NCBI RefSeq assembly: GCF_034479515.1
Contig: NZ_CP140152.1
Coordinates: forward strand, 5,456,001-5,520,000
Direction of reading: 5' to 3'
Source: Duganella zoogloeoides
Lineage (GTDB): Bacteria > Pseudomonadota > Gammaproteobacteria > Burkholderiales > Burkholderiaceae_D
Length of the DNA stretch: 64,000 nucleotides
A model generated the notes under the pieces. It did no database searches and was not told the origin of the DNA. It saw only the letters and a list, made by a program, of their open reading frames with translations. The translations under genes and the position numbers were made by a program. Below are positions 8,702 through 17,799 of the stretch, one piece after another. Each line of letters begins with the position of its first letter. The first letter of the stretch is position 1.

Positions 8702-10513
8702 CTAGTTGGCCTGATCGGTCTTCAGGCTCTGGTTGAGGCGCGCCAGCGTGCTTTTGAGCGCGTCGTTCTTCGGATCCTTGCCATGGGCTTCCTGCCACAG
8801 TTTGCGGGCGCCTTCGACATTTCCCTTGGCGAACAGTACTTCACCGAGGTGCACGGCAATCTCGGGATCGCTGCGCACGGCGTAGGCGCGGCGCAGGTAG
8901 TTTTCCGCTTCGTCCAGATTGCCCATGCGGAATTGTACCCAACCCATGCTGTCCATGATGAACGGATCGCCAGGCGCCATTTTCAGGGCTTGCTCGACCA
9001 GCGCGTACGCTTCGGGCAGGCGCTCGTTGCGCTCGGCCAGCGAGTAGCCGAGCGCGTTGTAGGCGTGCTGGTTGTCGGGCGCGGCAATCATTACCTGGCG
9101 CAGCGCCGTTTCCATCAGCTCCACCTGCCCCACTTTCTCGGCGCCGAGCGCAAAGTCGTACAGCAGGTCGGGATTGTCGGGATAGCGCTTGATGGCGTTT
9201 TGCAGCACCATGAAGGCGGTGGTGGTGTCGCCGGCGTCGCGCAGCACCTGGGCGTCGGTCTGGAAGATCTGCGCCTGTTCGTCGGCACCGTTGGCGGTCA
9301 GTTGCGCCAGTTCCTTGCGCGCTTCCTCTAACTTGCCCTGGCGCGCGGTCAGCACCGCCCACTTCAGGCGCGCGGCAAAGTACAGTTTTTCGTCGCTGCG
9401 GTCGACCTTGTCGAGCCACTTGATGGCGGCGTCGGCGTCGCCGCGCTGCTCGGCCAGTTGCGCCAGGATCATCAGCACCTTGCTCGGGTCGCGCTCGTCG
9501 TCGGGTTGCTGCTCGAGCACGCCCACGAAGCGGGTGAAATAGATTTCTGCCCCGGCCAGATCGTTGTTCTGCATGCCCATCACGCCCAGCGCGTACAGCG
9601 TGGCCAGGTTGTCGGGCTGGTCCTTGAGCAAGACCAGGAATTGCTGGCGCGCCGACTCCGGTTGCTTGGCGTCGATCAGCACGCGGGCGAACGCCGCCCG
9701 CGCTTCGCGCGCCTTCGGGTATTTGTCGAGGAAGTTGTTGAGCACCTTGAGCGCCACATCGATGTCGCCGGACACCTGGGCCTGGGTCATGGCGGCCAGT
9801 TCGGATGATGGTTCGATGGCGGCGGCTTTGTCGGCCTCAGCGCGCGCGCGGGCGGCGTCGTTGAGCGCAAAAGCGCCCTGCGCCAGGATCAGATGGCTTT
9901 CCACCAGGTTGTCGTACGGCGCCAGCACGCGTTCCTGCAAGGCGAACGCGGCGGCCTTGTCCTGGGCGCGCAGCAACAGCTGCTGCATCTGGAACATGGC
10001 CACCACGCGCGCCGGGCCCTGGGCCTGCGCCAGGCGCCTGGCGAAAATCGGTTCGACCTCGGTGAGATCGTTGCCGACGATGGCAAAGCCGAGGAAATAT
10101 TGTGCTGCTTCGTCCGAGTCCGGCGCCAGGCTGCGCCACAGGCGGATGGCGGCCACCGCTTCGCTACCCTGCTTGGCCACCAGCGCCATGTCGGCCGCGC
10201 GCTTGGCCAGGCGCGGATCGCGGGTTTGCTGGGCCAGCGACATCATGGTCACGAACGGTCCCTGCCACTCGCCCTGCTTGAATTCCAGCTCGGCCTTGGT
10301 GATGCGGTACAGGATGTCGCCGGTGAGCGCGTTGTTGGGCAGCATGGCGTCCGCTGCCGTCGTGTCTGCTTGCTTGTCGGAATTGTCTGTAGCGGCGGAC
10401 TCCGGCACCGGGGTGGCGGCGGGCCCAGGCGCAGCGTCGGCCGGCGCTGGCGGCTGCGTGGCGCACGCCGACAGCAAGGCGGAGAGGGTTACAATGGCGA
10501 AAGCGTTTTTCAA
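8702..10513 (-). CDS. TPR-repeat lipoprotein (TTG start)
   Basis: A 603-residue tetratricopeptide-repeat protein. No ATG fits: the proposed start is TTG at 10513, with AGGA 7 nt upstream, giving [17 protein letters not shown], a lipobox with Cys17. An ATG at 10624 in the same frame gives a charged 37-residue extension that would bury the signal. A Pro/Ala-rich linker follows, then a long all-helical array of TPRs, clearest at the C-terminus ([28 protein letters not shown]). Homologues precede lolB-ispE in many betaproteobacteria. It is likely an envelope scaffold; its partner is unknown. Confidence 0.85.
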   Translation of the reverse strand: MKNAFAIVTLSALLSACATQPPAPADAAPGPAATPVPESAATDNSDKQADTTAADAMLPNNALTGDILYRITKAELEFKQGEWQGPFVTMMSLAQQTRDPRLAKRAADMALVAKQGSEAVAAIRLWRSLAPDSDEAAQYFLGFAIVGNDLTEVEPIFARRLAQAQGPARVVAMFQMQQLLLRAQDKAAAFALQERVLAPYDNLVESHLILAQGAFALNDAARARAEADKAAAIEPSSELAAMTQAQVSGDIDVALKVLNNFLDKYPKAREARAAFARVLIDAKQPESARQQFLVLLKDQPDNLATLYALGVMGMQNNDLAGAEIYFTRFVGVLEQQPDDERDPSKVLMILAQLAEQRGDADAAIKWLDKVDRSDEKLYFAARLKWAVLTARQGKLEEARKELAQLTANGADEQAQIFQTDAQVLRDAGDTTTAFMVLQNAIKRYPDNPDLLYDFALGAEKVGQVELMETALRQVMIAAPDNQHAYNALGYSLAERNERLPEAYALVEQALKMAPGDPFIMDSMGWVQFRMGNLDEAENYLRRAYAVRSDPEIAVHLGEVLFAKGNVEGARKLWQEAHGKDPKNDALKSTLARLNQSLKTDQAN

Positions 10514-10555
10514 GGGAACATCCTGGCTGGTGTACGGGGTCGCTTCGATTTTACG

Positions 10556-10573
10556 CGCAAGCCGGGGCTTGCG
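10556..10573. other. Perfect hairpin between TPR gene and mutM
   Basis: CGCAAGCC-GG-GGCTTGCG, followed on the plus strand by TCTTTTG, lies in the 133-nt divergent spacer. On the minus strand it falls in the leader of the TPR mRNA; on the plus strand it resembles a weak terminator 74 nt before mutM. Role unknown. Confidence 0.4.
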
Positions 10574-10646
10574 TCTTTTGACTAGTGTAACCAAATATTG
10601 GACGTACCCAGTTTCCTCCCCCATTCATGAGAGGTTTGCCCAGCAG

Positions 10647-11480
10647 ATGCCAGAATTACCAGAAGTGGAAGTCACCAGGCGCGGCGTCGCGCCCCATCTC
10701 GAAGGCCGCGCCGTGCAGGACGTGGTGCTGCGCCGCGCCGGCCTGCGCTGGCCGTTCCCCGAGCAACTCCAGCAATTGCTGGCCGGCCGCACCGTGCTGG
10801 GCACCGGCCGGCGCGGCAAATACCTGCTCGTGCATTTCGAGCACGGCACCCTGATCATCCACCTGGGCATGTCTGGCCATTTGCGGGTAATGGCGGCCGG
10901 CATCGAACCGGAAAAGCACGACCATTTCGACCTGGTGGTTGCCAGCCCCGACGGCCCGCAAGTGCTGCGCATGAAAGATCCGCGCCGCTTCGGCGCCGTG
11001 CTGTGGCATGACGACGCCGACGGCGCGCTGGACAGCCATATCCTGCTGCGCGCGCTGGGCGTGGAGCCGCTGGAAGACGGTTTTTCCGGCAAGCTGCTGT
11101 ACGACCGCACGCGCGGCCGCAGCGCCCCCGTCAAGCAGGTGCTGCTGGCCGGCGATATCGTGGTGGGCGTGGGCAATATCTACGCGTCGGAAAGCCTGTT
11201 CCGGGCCGGCATCAACCCGAAAACCCCGGCTGGTCGCATCAGCCTGGCGCGTTATGAAAAGCTGGCGCAGGCGATCCGCGAGATCCTGGCCGAGGCCATC
11301 ATCCAGGGCGGCAGCACCTTGCGCGACTTTATCAGCGTCAATGGCCAGTCCGGCTACTTCCAGCAGACATATTTCGTCTATGATCGGGCAGGCGTACCGT
11401 GCAAGGTGTGCGCGGCGCCGGTGCGCCAGATCAAGCAGGGCCAGCGCTCCACTTTTTATTGCGTGAATTGCCAAAAGTAA
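10647..11480 (+). CDS. mutM: Formamidopyrimidine-DNA glycosylase
   Basis: A 277-residue bifunctional glycosylase/AP lyase that removes 8-oxoguanine and Fapy lesions. Mature N-terminal Pro2-Glu3 ([12 protein letters not shown]) is the catalytic pair. [13 protein letters not shown] is the helix-two-turn-helix. The C-terminal zinc finger has CKVC and CVNC. The start is fixed by the need for Pro2; the open frame upstream is noise on the TPR gene's complement. It heads mutM, dynamin-like GTPase, mutY: two enzymes of the GO repair system flank the GTPase. Confidence 0.97.
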   Translation: MPELPEVEVTRRGVAPHLEGRAVQDVVLRRAGLRWPFPEQLQQLLAGRTVLGTGRRGKYLLVHFEHGTLIIHLGMSGHLRVMAAGIEPEKHDHFDLVVASPDGPQVLRMKDPRRFGAVLWHDDADGALDSHILLRALGVEPLEDGFSGKLLYDRTRGRSAPVKQVLLAGDIVVGVGNIYASESLFRAGINPKTPAGRISLARYEKLAQAIREILAEAIIQGGSTLRDFISVNGQSGYFQQTYFVYDRAGVPCKVCAAPVRQIKQGQRSTFYCVNCQK

Positions 11481-11515
11481 CTGTCCAAGTAACTGTCAAC
11501 AACGAGGCACAGCCG

Positions 11516-13453
11516 ATGATGGTCAGCGATTTCGAGCACTACAGCGCCTGGCGCCAGGGCGTGGTCACCGCGCTGGAGCACTACCAGGCGTGGGTGGCCG
11601 AGGCCGCCCTGCTCGACGCCGCCACCGCGCAGCGCATCGCCCGCGCCCTGGCCCGGCTGGCCGACGACAAGCTGTCGGTGGCGTTCGTGGCCGAGTTTTC
11701 ACGCGGTAAGTCGGAGCTGATCAACGCCATCTTCTTTGCCGACTACGGCCAGCGCATCCTGCCGTCCTCGGCCGGGCGCACCACCATGTGCCCCACCGAG
11801 CTGATGTACGATGCCGCGCTGGCGCCGTCGCTGCGCCTGCTGCCGATCGAAACCCGTGCCGACAACCTCTCCACCGGCGACTACCGCGACCAGCCCGCCG
11901 CCTGGACCGTGCTGCCGCTCAACCTCGACGCCGGCGCCCACATGCACGAAGTATTCAAGCAGGTGAGCATGACACGCCGCGCACCGGTCGAGGAGGCGCG
12001 GCGCTACGGCCTGTACGACGACGAAGATCCCGACCTGCGCGATGCGGTGGACGAACACGGCACGGTGGAAATTTCGCTGTGGCGCCACGCCATCATCAAT
12101 TTCCCCCATCCTCTGCTGAAACAGGGACTGGTGATCCTCGACACGCCGGGCCTGAACGCCATCGGCACCGAGCCGGAGCTCACGCTCAACCTGATCCCCA
12201 ACGCCCATGCCGTGCTGTTCATCCTGGCCGCCGACACCGGCGTGACGCGCAGCGATATCGAGGTGTGGCGCAACCATATCGGCGCCGGTGCCGGCCGCAT
12301 GGTGGTACTGAACAAGATCGACAGCATGTGGGACGAGTTGCGCAGCGAAACCGAGGTCAGCGACGAGATCGCACGCCAGCAGGCCAGCGTGGCGCAGGTG
12401 CTGGCGCTCGAACCGCGCCAGGTATTCCCGGTCTCGGCGCAAAAGGCGCTGGTAGCCAAGATTAACGGCGACGGCGCCCTGCTCGCGCGCAGCCGCCTGC
12501 AGGCGCTGGAAGCGGCCCTGTTCGACGAGCTGATCCCGGCCAAGCAGGACATCGTGCGGCGCCAGCTGCGCGACGACTTGCAGGCGCTCAGTACCGCGCA
12601 ATCGTCGATGCTTGCCGCCCGCGCGCGCGGCATTGTCGAGCAGTTGCACGAACTGCGCAGCCTGCGCGGCAAGAACCGCACCGTGATCGAACACATGATG
12701 CGCCGCATCGACGTGGAAAAGCGCGAGTTCGACGCCAGCCTGTTCAAGCTGCAAGCCACGCGCGCGGTGTTTACCCGCCTGTCCACCGAGCTGTACACCA
12801 GCATCGGCATGGACATCGTGCGCGACGATATCGACCTGGTGCGCGAGCAAATGCAGCGCAGCCGCTTTTTCCTCGGCGTGCGCGAGGCCGTGCGCCAGTA
12901 CTTCGAGCGCATCCGCGCCCGCCTGGACGCGGCCGAACACAAGACCGCCGAAGTGAGCGAGATGATGGGCGTGATGGTGCGCCGCTTTGCCAGCGAACAC
13001 GGCATGAGCCTGGCACTGCCGCTACCGTTTTCGCTGGCGCCCTACCGCGACGAGATCGCCAATATCGAGGCAATCTATTACAAGCAGTTCGGCACAGCCA
13101 CCCTGATCACCACCAGCCGCGTGGTGCTGATGGAAAAATTTTTCGATACCATCGCTTCGCGCGTGCGCGGCTGCTTCAAGTTGGCCAACGTCGATGCCGA
13201 CGCGTGGCTCAAGGTGGTGATGGCGCCACTGGAGGCGCAAATCCGCCAGCACAAGGATCAGCTGAAACACCGGCAGGCCTCGATCCAGCGCATCCACGAC
13301 GCCACCGACAGCCTGGAACAGAAAATCGATGCACACGAACGCGACCAGCACACGCTCGACGCTCAAAAAGTGCATTTGCAACAATTGGCGGCGGCCATCG
13401 CCTGCGCCATCGAGGCCGGTCTTGAGGAAGACCCGGCGCTCGAAGCCGCCTGA
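11516..13453 (+). CDS. Dynamin-family GTPase
   Basis: A 645-residue large GTPase. G1 is AEFSRGKSE (about 59-67), with Ala and Glu where most bacterial dynamin-like proteins have G-E-F-S-x-GKS/T. A Thr-rich switch follows (SSAGRTTMCPTE), then DTPGLNAIG (G3), NKID (G4) and PVSAQKAL (G5). Downstream are several hundred residues of charged helices, including C-terminal coiled coil. ATG at 11516 (or 11519) has GAGG about 9 nt upstream; the open frame before it overlaps mutM. It lies 35 nt after mutM and 22 nt before mutY. Role unknown; membrane or nucleoid association cannot be decided here. Confidence 0.85.
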   Translation: MMVSDFEHYSAWRQGVVTALEHYQAWVAEAALLDAATAQRIARALARLADDKLSVAFVAEFSRGKSELINAIFFADYGQRILPSSAGRTTMCPTELMYDAALAPSLRLLPIETRADNLSTGDYRDQPAAWTVLPLNLDAGAHMHEVFKQVSMTRRAPVEEARRYGLYDDEDPDLRDAVDEHGTVEISLWRHAIINFPHPLLKQGLVILDTPGLNAIGTEPELTLNLIPNAHAVLFILAADTGVTRSDIEVWRNHIGAGAGRMVVLNKIDSMWDELRSETEVSDEIARQQASVAQVLALEPRQVFPVSAQKALVAKINGDGALLARSRLQALEAALFDELIPAKQDIVRRQLRDDLQALSTAQSSMLAARARGIVEQLHELRSLRGKNRTVIEHMMRRIDVEKREFDASLFKLQATRAVFTRLSTELYTSIGMDIVRDDIDLVREQMQRSRFFLGVREAVRQYFERIRARLDAAEHKTAEVSEMMGVMVRRFASEHGMSLALPLPFSLAPYRDEIANIEAIYYKQFGTATLITTSRVVLMEKFFDTIASRVRGCFKLANVDADAWLKVVMAPLEAQIRQHKDQLKHRQASIQRIHDATDSLEQKIDAHERDQHTLDAQKVHLQQLAAAIACAIEAGLEEDPALEAA

Positions 13454-13475
13454 GACTTTTATACCCAAGGACACA

Positions 13476-14609
13476 ATGAAGTACACCGCAGTAGAGCATT
13501 ACGCCGACCCCAGCTTTTCCGATGCACTGATCGCCTGGCAACAACAACACGGCCGCCACGCGCTGCCGTGGCAAAACACCCGCGACGCCTACCTGATCTG
13601 GCTGTCCGAAATCATGTTGCAGCAAACCCAGGTCTCAGCCGTGCTCGGCTATTACGCGCGCTTCCTGGAACGCTTTCCCACCTTGCGCGACCTGGCAGCG
13701 GCGCCGGTCGAAGACGTGATGGCACAGTGGAGCGGCCTCGGTTATTACACCCGCGCGCGCAACCTGCACAAGTGCGCGCAGCGCGTCGTCGACGAGTACG
13801 ACGGCGTATTTCCGTCCGACCCGGCGCTGCTGGCCGACCTGCCCGGCATCGGCCGCTCCACCGCTGCGGCAATTTCCGCGTTTTCCAGCGGCACCCGTGC
13901 GGCCATCATGGATGGCAACGTCAAGCGCGTGTTTGCCCGCGTGTTCGGCATCGACACCTTTCCCGGCGAACGCAAGACCGAGGAAATGATGTGGCTGCGC
14001 GCGGTCGCCCTGCTGCCCGAGCAAGGCATCGAATCGTACACGCAAGGCTTGATGGACCTGGGCGCCACCGTCTGCACCCGCAGCAGCCCCGCGTGCGAAC
14101 GCTGCCCGATGCAAACGCGCTGCGTGGCCTACGCCACCGGCCGCACCCGCGAACTGCCGGTGCGCAAGCCGAAAAAAATCTCGCCGGAAAAACACGCGGT
14201 GATGCTGGCGATTATCGATGGCGGCCAGGTGCTGCTCGAACAGCGTCCACCCACCGGCATCTGGGGCGGCCTGCTGTCGCTGCCGGAACTCGACGGCCAC
14301 CTGCTGGCCGAGGACGACGATGTGCCGGCGGCAGACGACGCGCTGCTGTTACAGGCGGTAGGGAAATTTGGCGAGATGGAGTCGGCCGAGCGGTTGACGA
14401 CCGTGACGCATGTCTTCACGCACTACAAGCTGCACATCGCGCCGTACCGGATCACGCTGGCGCGGCGGCTGGACATGGTGGCCGAGGGCGGCTACGTGTG
14501 GCTCGATGCTGCAAAATTAGCGGACGCGGCGCTGCCGGCGCCGATCAAGAAGCTGTTGCTGGAATTGGTAGGGGACGGCAAGGCCGCACAACAGCGCATG
14601 GATTTTTAA
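13476..14609 (+). CDS. mutY: A/G-specific adenine glycosylase
   Basis: A 377-residue enzyme that removes adenine opposite 8-oxoguanine. Catalytic Glu45 sits in SEIMLQQTQV, the helix-hairpin-helix is LPGIGRSTAAAI, and catalytic Asp146 is in IMDGNVKR. The [4Fe-4S] ligands are Cys200, 207, 210 and 216 (C-x6-C-x2-C-x5-C). A C-terminal NUDIX-like domain (GIWGGLLSLPEL) recognises 8-oxoG. AAGG precedes ATG 13476 by 5 nt; the earlier in-frame ATG at 13329 overlaps the GTPase gene. Its stop overlaps the next, convergent gene by 4 nt. Confidence 0.97.
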   Translation: MKYTAVEHYADPSFSDALIAWQQQHGRHALPWQNTRDAYLIWLSEIMLQQTQVSAVLGYYARFLERFPTLRDLAAAPVEDVMAQWSGLGYYTRARNLHKCAQRVVDEYDGVFPSDPALLADLPGIGRSTAAAISAFSSGTRAAIMDGNVKRVFARVFGIDTFPGERKTEEMMWLRAVALLPEQGIESYTQGLMDLGATVCTRSSPACERCPMQTRCVAYATGRTRELPVRKPKKISPEKHAVMLAIIDGGQVLLEQRPPTGIWGGLLSLPELDGHLLAEDDDVPAADDALLLQAVGKFGEMESAERLTTVTHVFTHYKLHIAPYRITLARRLDMVAEGGYVWLDAAKLADAALPAPIKKLLLELVGDGKAAQQRMDF

Positions 14610-14851
14610 TGCACATAGCGGGCGATGGCGAAGGTGATGCTGACCAAGGCAAACGAGGTGGCGACAAACCATTTGATGAGGTTCGATTCCATGCGCGTCA
14701 TTTTAGCGTCCACCTCGGCAAACCGAACGTACACCTGTCCGAACTGCGCAGCAATTTCGCCCCGCAAGGTGGCAACGTCCACCTTGCTGCTGCATTGGTC
14801 GGAAAAGTTTTGCTTCATTTCCTTGAACCGTTCGACAACTTCGGCTTCCAT
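14606..14851 (-). CDS. Small coiled-coil protein with C-terminal membrane helix
   Basis: An 81-residue protein with SD GAGGAG 7 nt before ATG 14851. The N-terminal two-thirds is a charged helix with heptad-like spacing (VERFKEMKQ, FAEVDAKMTRMES). The last 22 or so residues (LIKWFVATSFALVSITFAIARYVH) form one membrane span. The layout resembles small DUF1640-like or tail-anchored coiled-coil proteins, but the family is not certain. The good SD and coding-like composition support it as real. Its stop overlaps that of convergent mutY. Confidence 0.6.
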   Translation of the reverse strand: MEAEVVERFKEMKQNFSDQCSSKVDVATLRGEIAAQFGQVYVRFAEVDAKMTRMESNLIKWFVATSFALVSITFAIARYVH

Positions 14852-14940
14852 GACAGCTCCTCAGGCAGGTGGATGGGTGGAGTGAGCTTCATGATCTGCC
14901 GCACACCCTTGCCTGTCAAGCGGCGCCAGCTTGCGCCAGG

Positions 14941-16089
14941 TCAGAGCTCATCGAGCGAAAACAGGCGCCGGTGTTCGCGGATCGCATAGCGGTCGGTCAT
15001 GCCGGCGATGTAGTCGGCAATCTTGCGCGCCTGCCTGCCGGCATCCCCCTCCTTGTCGTGGTAATCGGGCGGCAGCAGCACCGGTTCGGCCATGAAGGCA
15101 TCGAACAGCTCGCGCACGATGCGGCTGGCCTTGACGCGCATGCGGTTGACCTTGTAATGGCGATACAGGTTTTCGCGCAGGAAGCGTTTCAGTTCGGTCG
15201 CATCCTTGCGGATCGGGTCGGAAAAACGGATCAGCGGCGGCGCCTGCCTGACGTCGCCCAGCGAGCGTGGCGCCACGTCGGCGATCAGGGTGCTGGACGT
15301 GGTAATCAGGTCGTCCGCCAGCGCCGTGATCAGGCGCCGCAAGGTTTCGTAAATGGCGCGCCGCCCGGTCAGGCCCGGGAACGCCTGCTGCACGTCGCGG
15401 TACAGGCGCGCAAAGAAATCGACCTGCTGCAACTGCTCGATGGTGATCAGGCCCGAGCGCAGGCCGTCGTCGATATCGTGGCTGTTGTACGCGATCTCGT
15501 CGGCCAGGTTGGTCAGTTGCGCTTCCAGCGACGGCTGGGTACGTTCAATAAAACGGATTGCCACCGGCCCCAGCAGGCGGGCATTGTGCAGCGAGCAGTG
15601 CTTGAGGATGCCCTCGCGGGTTTCGAACATCAGGTTCAAGCCGTTGTACGCGCCGTAGTGTTCTTCGAGTTCATCGACCACGCGCAGGCTTTGCAGGTTG
15701 TGCTCGAAGCCGCCGTGGTCCTTCATGCAGTCGTTGAGCACGTCCTGGCCCACGTGGCCGAACGGCGTGTGGCCCAGATCGTGCGCCAGCGAAATCGCTT
15801 CCACCAGGTCTTCGTTCAGGCGCAGGTTGCGCGCGATCGAGCGGCCCACCTGCGCCACTTCCAGGCTGTGCGTGAGGCGCGTGCGGAACAAATCTCCCTC
15901 GTGGTTGAGGAATACCTGGGTCTTGTATTCGAGCCGGCGGAACGCCGACGAATGGATGATGCGGTCGCGGTCGCGCTGGAACTGGCTGCGCGACGAATGC
16001 GCAGCCTCCGGGTAGCGCCGCCCGCCGCCGGCCGAAGCAGCCGCCGCCGAATGGGCGGCATAGGGGGCCAAATACTCTTCGGGCAGCAT
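14941..16089 (-). CDS. dgt: Deoxyguanosinetriphosphate triphosphohydrolase (dGTPase)
   Basis: A 382-residue HD-domain dNTPase (dNTP to deoxynucleoside + triphosphate). [20 protein letters not shown] precedes [10 protein letters not shown] (first His) and [13 protein letters not shown] (HD metal pair). The start at 16089 ([10 protein letters not shown]) lies 8 nt after the aroKB stop; the same frame runs upstream over aroB without coding character. It is the last gene of the pil-aro-dgt cluster, its usual place in betaproteobacteria. Confidence 0.94.
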   Translation of the reverse strand: MLPEEYLAPYAAHSAAAASAGGGRRYPEAAHSSRSQFQRDRDRIIHSSAFRRLEYKTQVFLNHEGDLFRTRLTHSLEVAQVGRSIARNLRLNEDLVEAISLAHDLGHTPFGHVGQDVLNDCMKDHGGFEHNLQSLRVVDELEEHYGAYNGLNLMFETREGILKHCSLHNARLLGPVAIRFIERTQPSLEAQLTNLADEIAYNSHDIDDGLRSGLITIEQLQQVDFFARLYRDVQQAFPGLTGRRAIYETLRRLITALADDLITTSSTLIADVAPRSLGDVRQAPPLIRFSDPIRKDATELKRFLRENLYRHYKVNRMRVKASRIVRELFDAFMAEPVLLPPDYHDKEGDAGRQARKIADYIAGMTDRYAIREHRRLFSLDEL

Positions 16090-16097
16090 GATTCCCC

Positions 16098-17741
16098 CTA
16101 AACGTGCGCCGCCAGCGTCGCCATCAGCAACTCCTGCGGCGCGTTGGTGATGCTGGGCGCGCCCAGCGGCTTGAGCAGGATGAACTTGATGGCGCCGCCC
16201 TCGTTCTTCTTGTCCACTTCCATCAGCTCGAGCCAGCGCGCGGTGCCCAGGTCGGGCGCCTTGACCGGCAGACCGGCAGCCGCGACCAGCGCGCGCACGC
16301 GCGCCACGGTCGCGGCATCGACCAGGCCCAGGCGCTGCGACAAATCGGCCGCCATCACCATGCCGCAGCCGACGGCTTCGCCATGCAACCATTCACCGTA
16401 GCCGAGGCCGGCTTCGATGGCGTGGCCGAACGTGTGGCCGAAATTGAGGATGGCGCGCAGGCCGCCTTCGCGCTCGTCCTGGCGCACCACGTCGGCCTTG
16501 ATTTCGCACGAGCGGGCAATCGCATACGCCAGTGCGCCCTTGTCGCGCGCCATCAGCAGGCCGATATTGGCTTCGATCCAGTCGAAGAAGGCGGCGTCGA
16601 TGATGGCGCCGTGCTTGATCACCTCGGCCAGGCCGGCCGACAGTTCGCGGTCGGGCAAGGTTTCCAGGGTGGATGTGTCGGCGATCACCGCGCGCGGCTG
16701 GTAGAACGCGCCGATCATGTTCTTGCCGAGCGGGTGGTTGATGCCGGTCTTGCCGCCGACCGACGAATCGACCTGCGAGAGCAAGGTGGTCGGTACCTGG
16801 ATAAAATCGACGCCACGCATATAGCTGGCGGCCGCATAGCCGGTCAGGTCGCCGATCACGCCGCCGCCCAAGGCAATCAGCGTGGTCTTGCGGTCGGCCT
16901 TGTTGGCCAGCAAGGTGTCGAAGATCTGCATCAGGCTGGCCCAGTTCTTGAATTCCTCGCCGTCGGGCAGGATCACCGACATCACCTGCTTGCCGGCCGC
17001 GCGCAGCGCCGACTCCACGCGCTCGAGGTACAGCGGCGCGACGGTGGTATTGGTGACGATGGCGACCTTGCCGCCATTGACATGGCGCGCCAGCAGCGAC
17101 GGGTCGTTCAGCAGCGACGGACCGATGGAAATCGGGTAGCTGCGCTCGCCCAGGTCAACATTTAACAGGATGGTGGATTCTTCGTTCATCGATGGTTGGG
17201 CTCTGGTGGAACAGTTGGGCGCGGCTTCGCAGGCCAGCTTTTCCAATTGATTCAGGATGGTCAGGACCATCGATTGTACGTTAGGACGGCCGGTATCGAT
17301 GACGATATCGGCGATTTCCATGTACAGCGGATCGCGCACCGCCATCAGCTCCTCGAGCTTCTTGCGCGGATCGGCGGTCTGCAGCAGGGGCCGGTTCTTG
17401 TCGTGCGCGGTGCGCTGGAGGATGCTGTTGACGGTGGTGCGCAGGTAAATCACCATGCCGCGCGCCTTGAGGTGGGCGCGGTTGTCGGGATCGAGCACGG
17501 CGCCGCCGCCGGTGGCCAGCACCAGGTCCTGCTGGCCGGTCAGCTCGCGGATCACCTCGGCTTCGCGGCGGCGAAAGCTCGGCTCGCCCTCGATCTCGAA
17601 GATCCACGGGATCGACGCGCCGGTGCGCGCCTCGATCTCGTGATCGGAGTCGACAAAGCGCAGCCCCAGCTTGCGGGCCAGGATGCGGCCGATGGTGGTC
17701 TTTCCAGCACCCATCAAACCGACTAGAAACACATTTTGCAT
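16098..17741 (-). CDS. aroKB: Bifunctional shikimate kinase / 3-dehydroquinate synthase (AroK-AroB in one frame)
   Basis: One frame of 547 residues with no stop. Residues 1-170 are AroK: P-loop GLMGAGKTT (8-16), [24 protein letters not shown] lid. Residues about 187-547 are Aro[60 protein letters not shown] metal site. The 15-residue linker ([15 protein letters not shown]) ends at Met185, where a separate aroB could start at 17189, but no clear SD precedes that ATG. Two steps of chorismate synthesis would be on one chain if it is not re-initiated. ATG 17741 is the AroK start. Confidence 0.85.
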   Translation of the reverse strand: MQNVFLVGLMGAGKTTIGRILARKLGLRFVDSDHEIEARTGASIPWIFEIEGEPSFRRREAEVIRELTGQQDLVLATGGGAVLDPDNRAHLKARGMVIYLRTTVNSILQRTAHDKNRPLLQTADPRKKLEELMAVRDPLYMEIADIVIDTGRPNVQSMVLTILNQLEKLACEAAPNCSTRAQPSMNEESTILLNVDLGERSYPISIGPSLLNDPSLLARHVNGGKVAIVTNTTVAPLYLERVESALRAAGKQVMSVILPDGEEFKNWASLMQIFDTLLANKADRKTTLIALGGGVIGDLTGYAAASYMRGVDFIQVPTTLLSQVDSSVGGKTGINHPLGKNMIGAFYQPRAVIADTSTLETLPDRELSAGLAEVIKHGAIIDAAFFDWIEANIGLLMARDKGALAYAIARSCEIKADVVRQDEREGGLRAILNFGHTFGHAIEAGLGYGEWLHGEAVGCGMVMAADLSQRLGLVDAATVARVRALVAAAGLPVKAPDLGTARWLELMEVDKKNEGGAIKFILLKPLGAPSITNAPQELLMATLAAHV

Positions 17742-17799
17742 GCAAAATCCAACTAAATGCGGGCGGCGCCGACGCCCGCATGCGCCGGTTATTGAGCGG

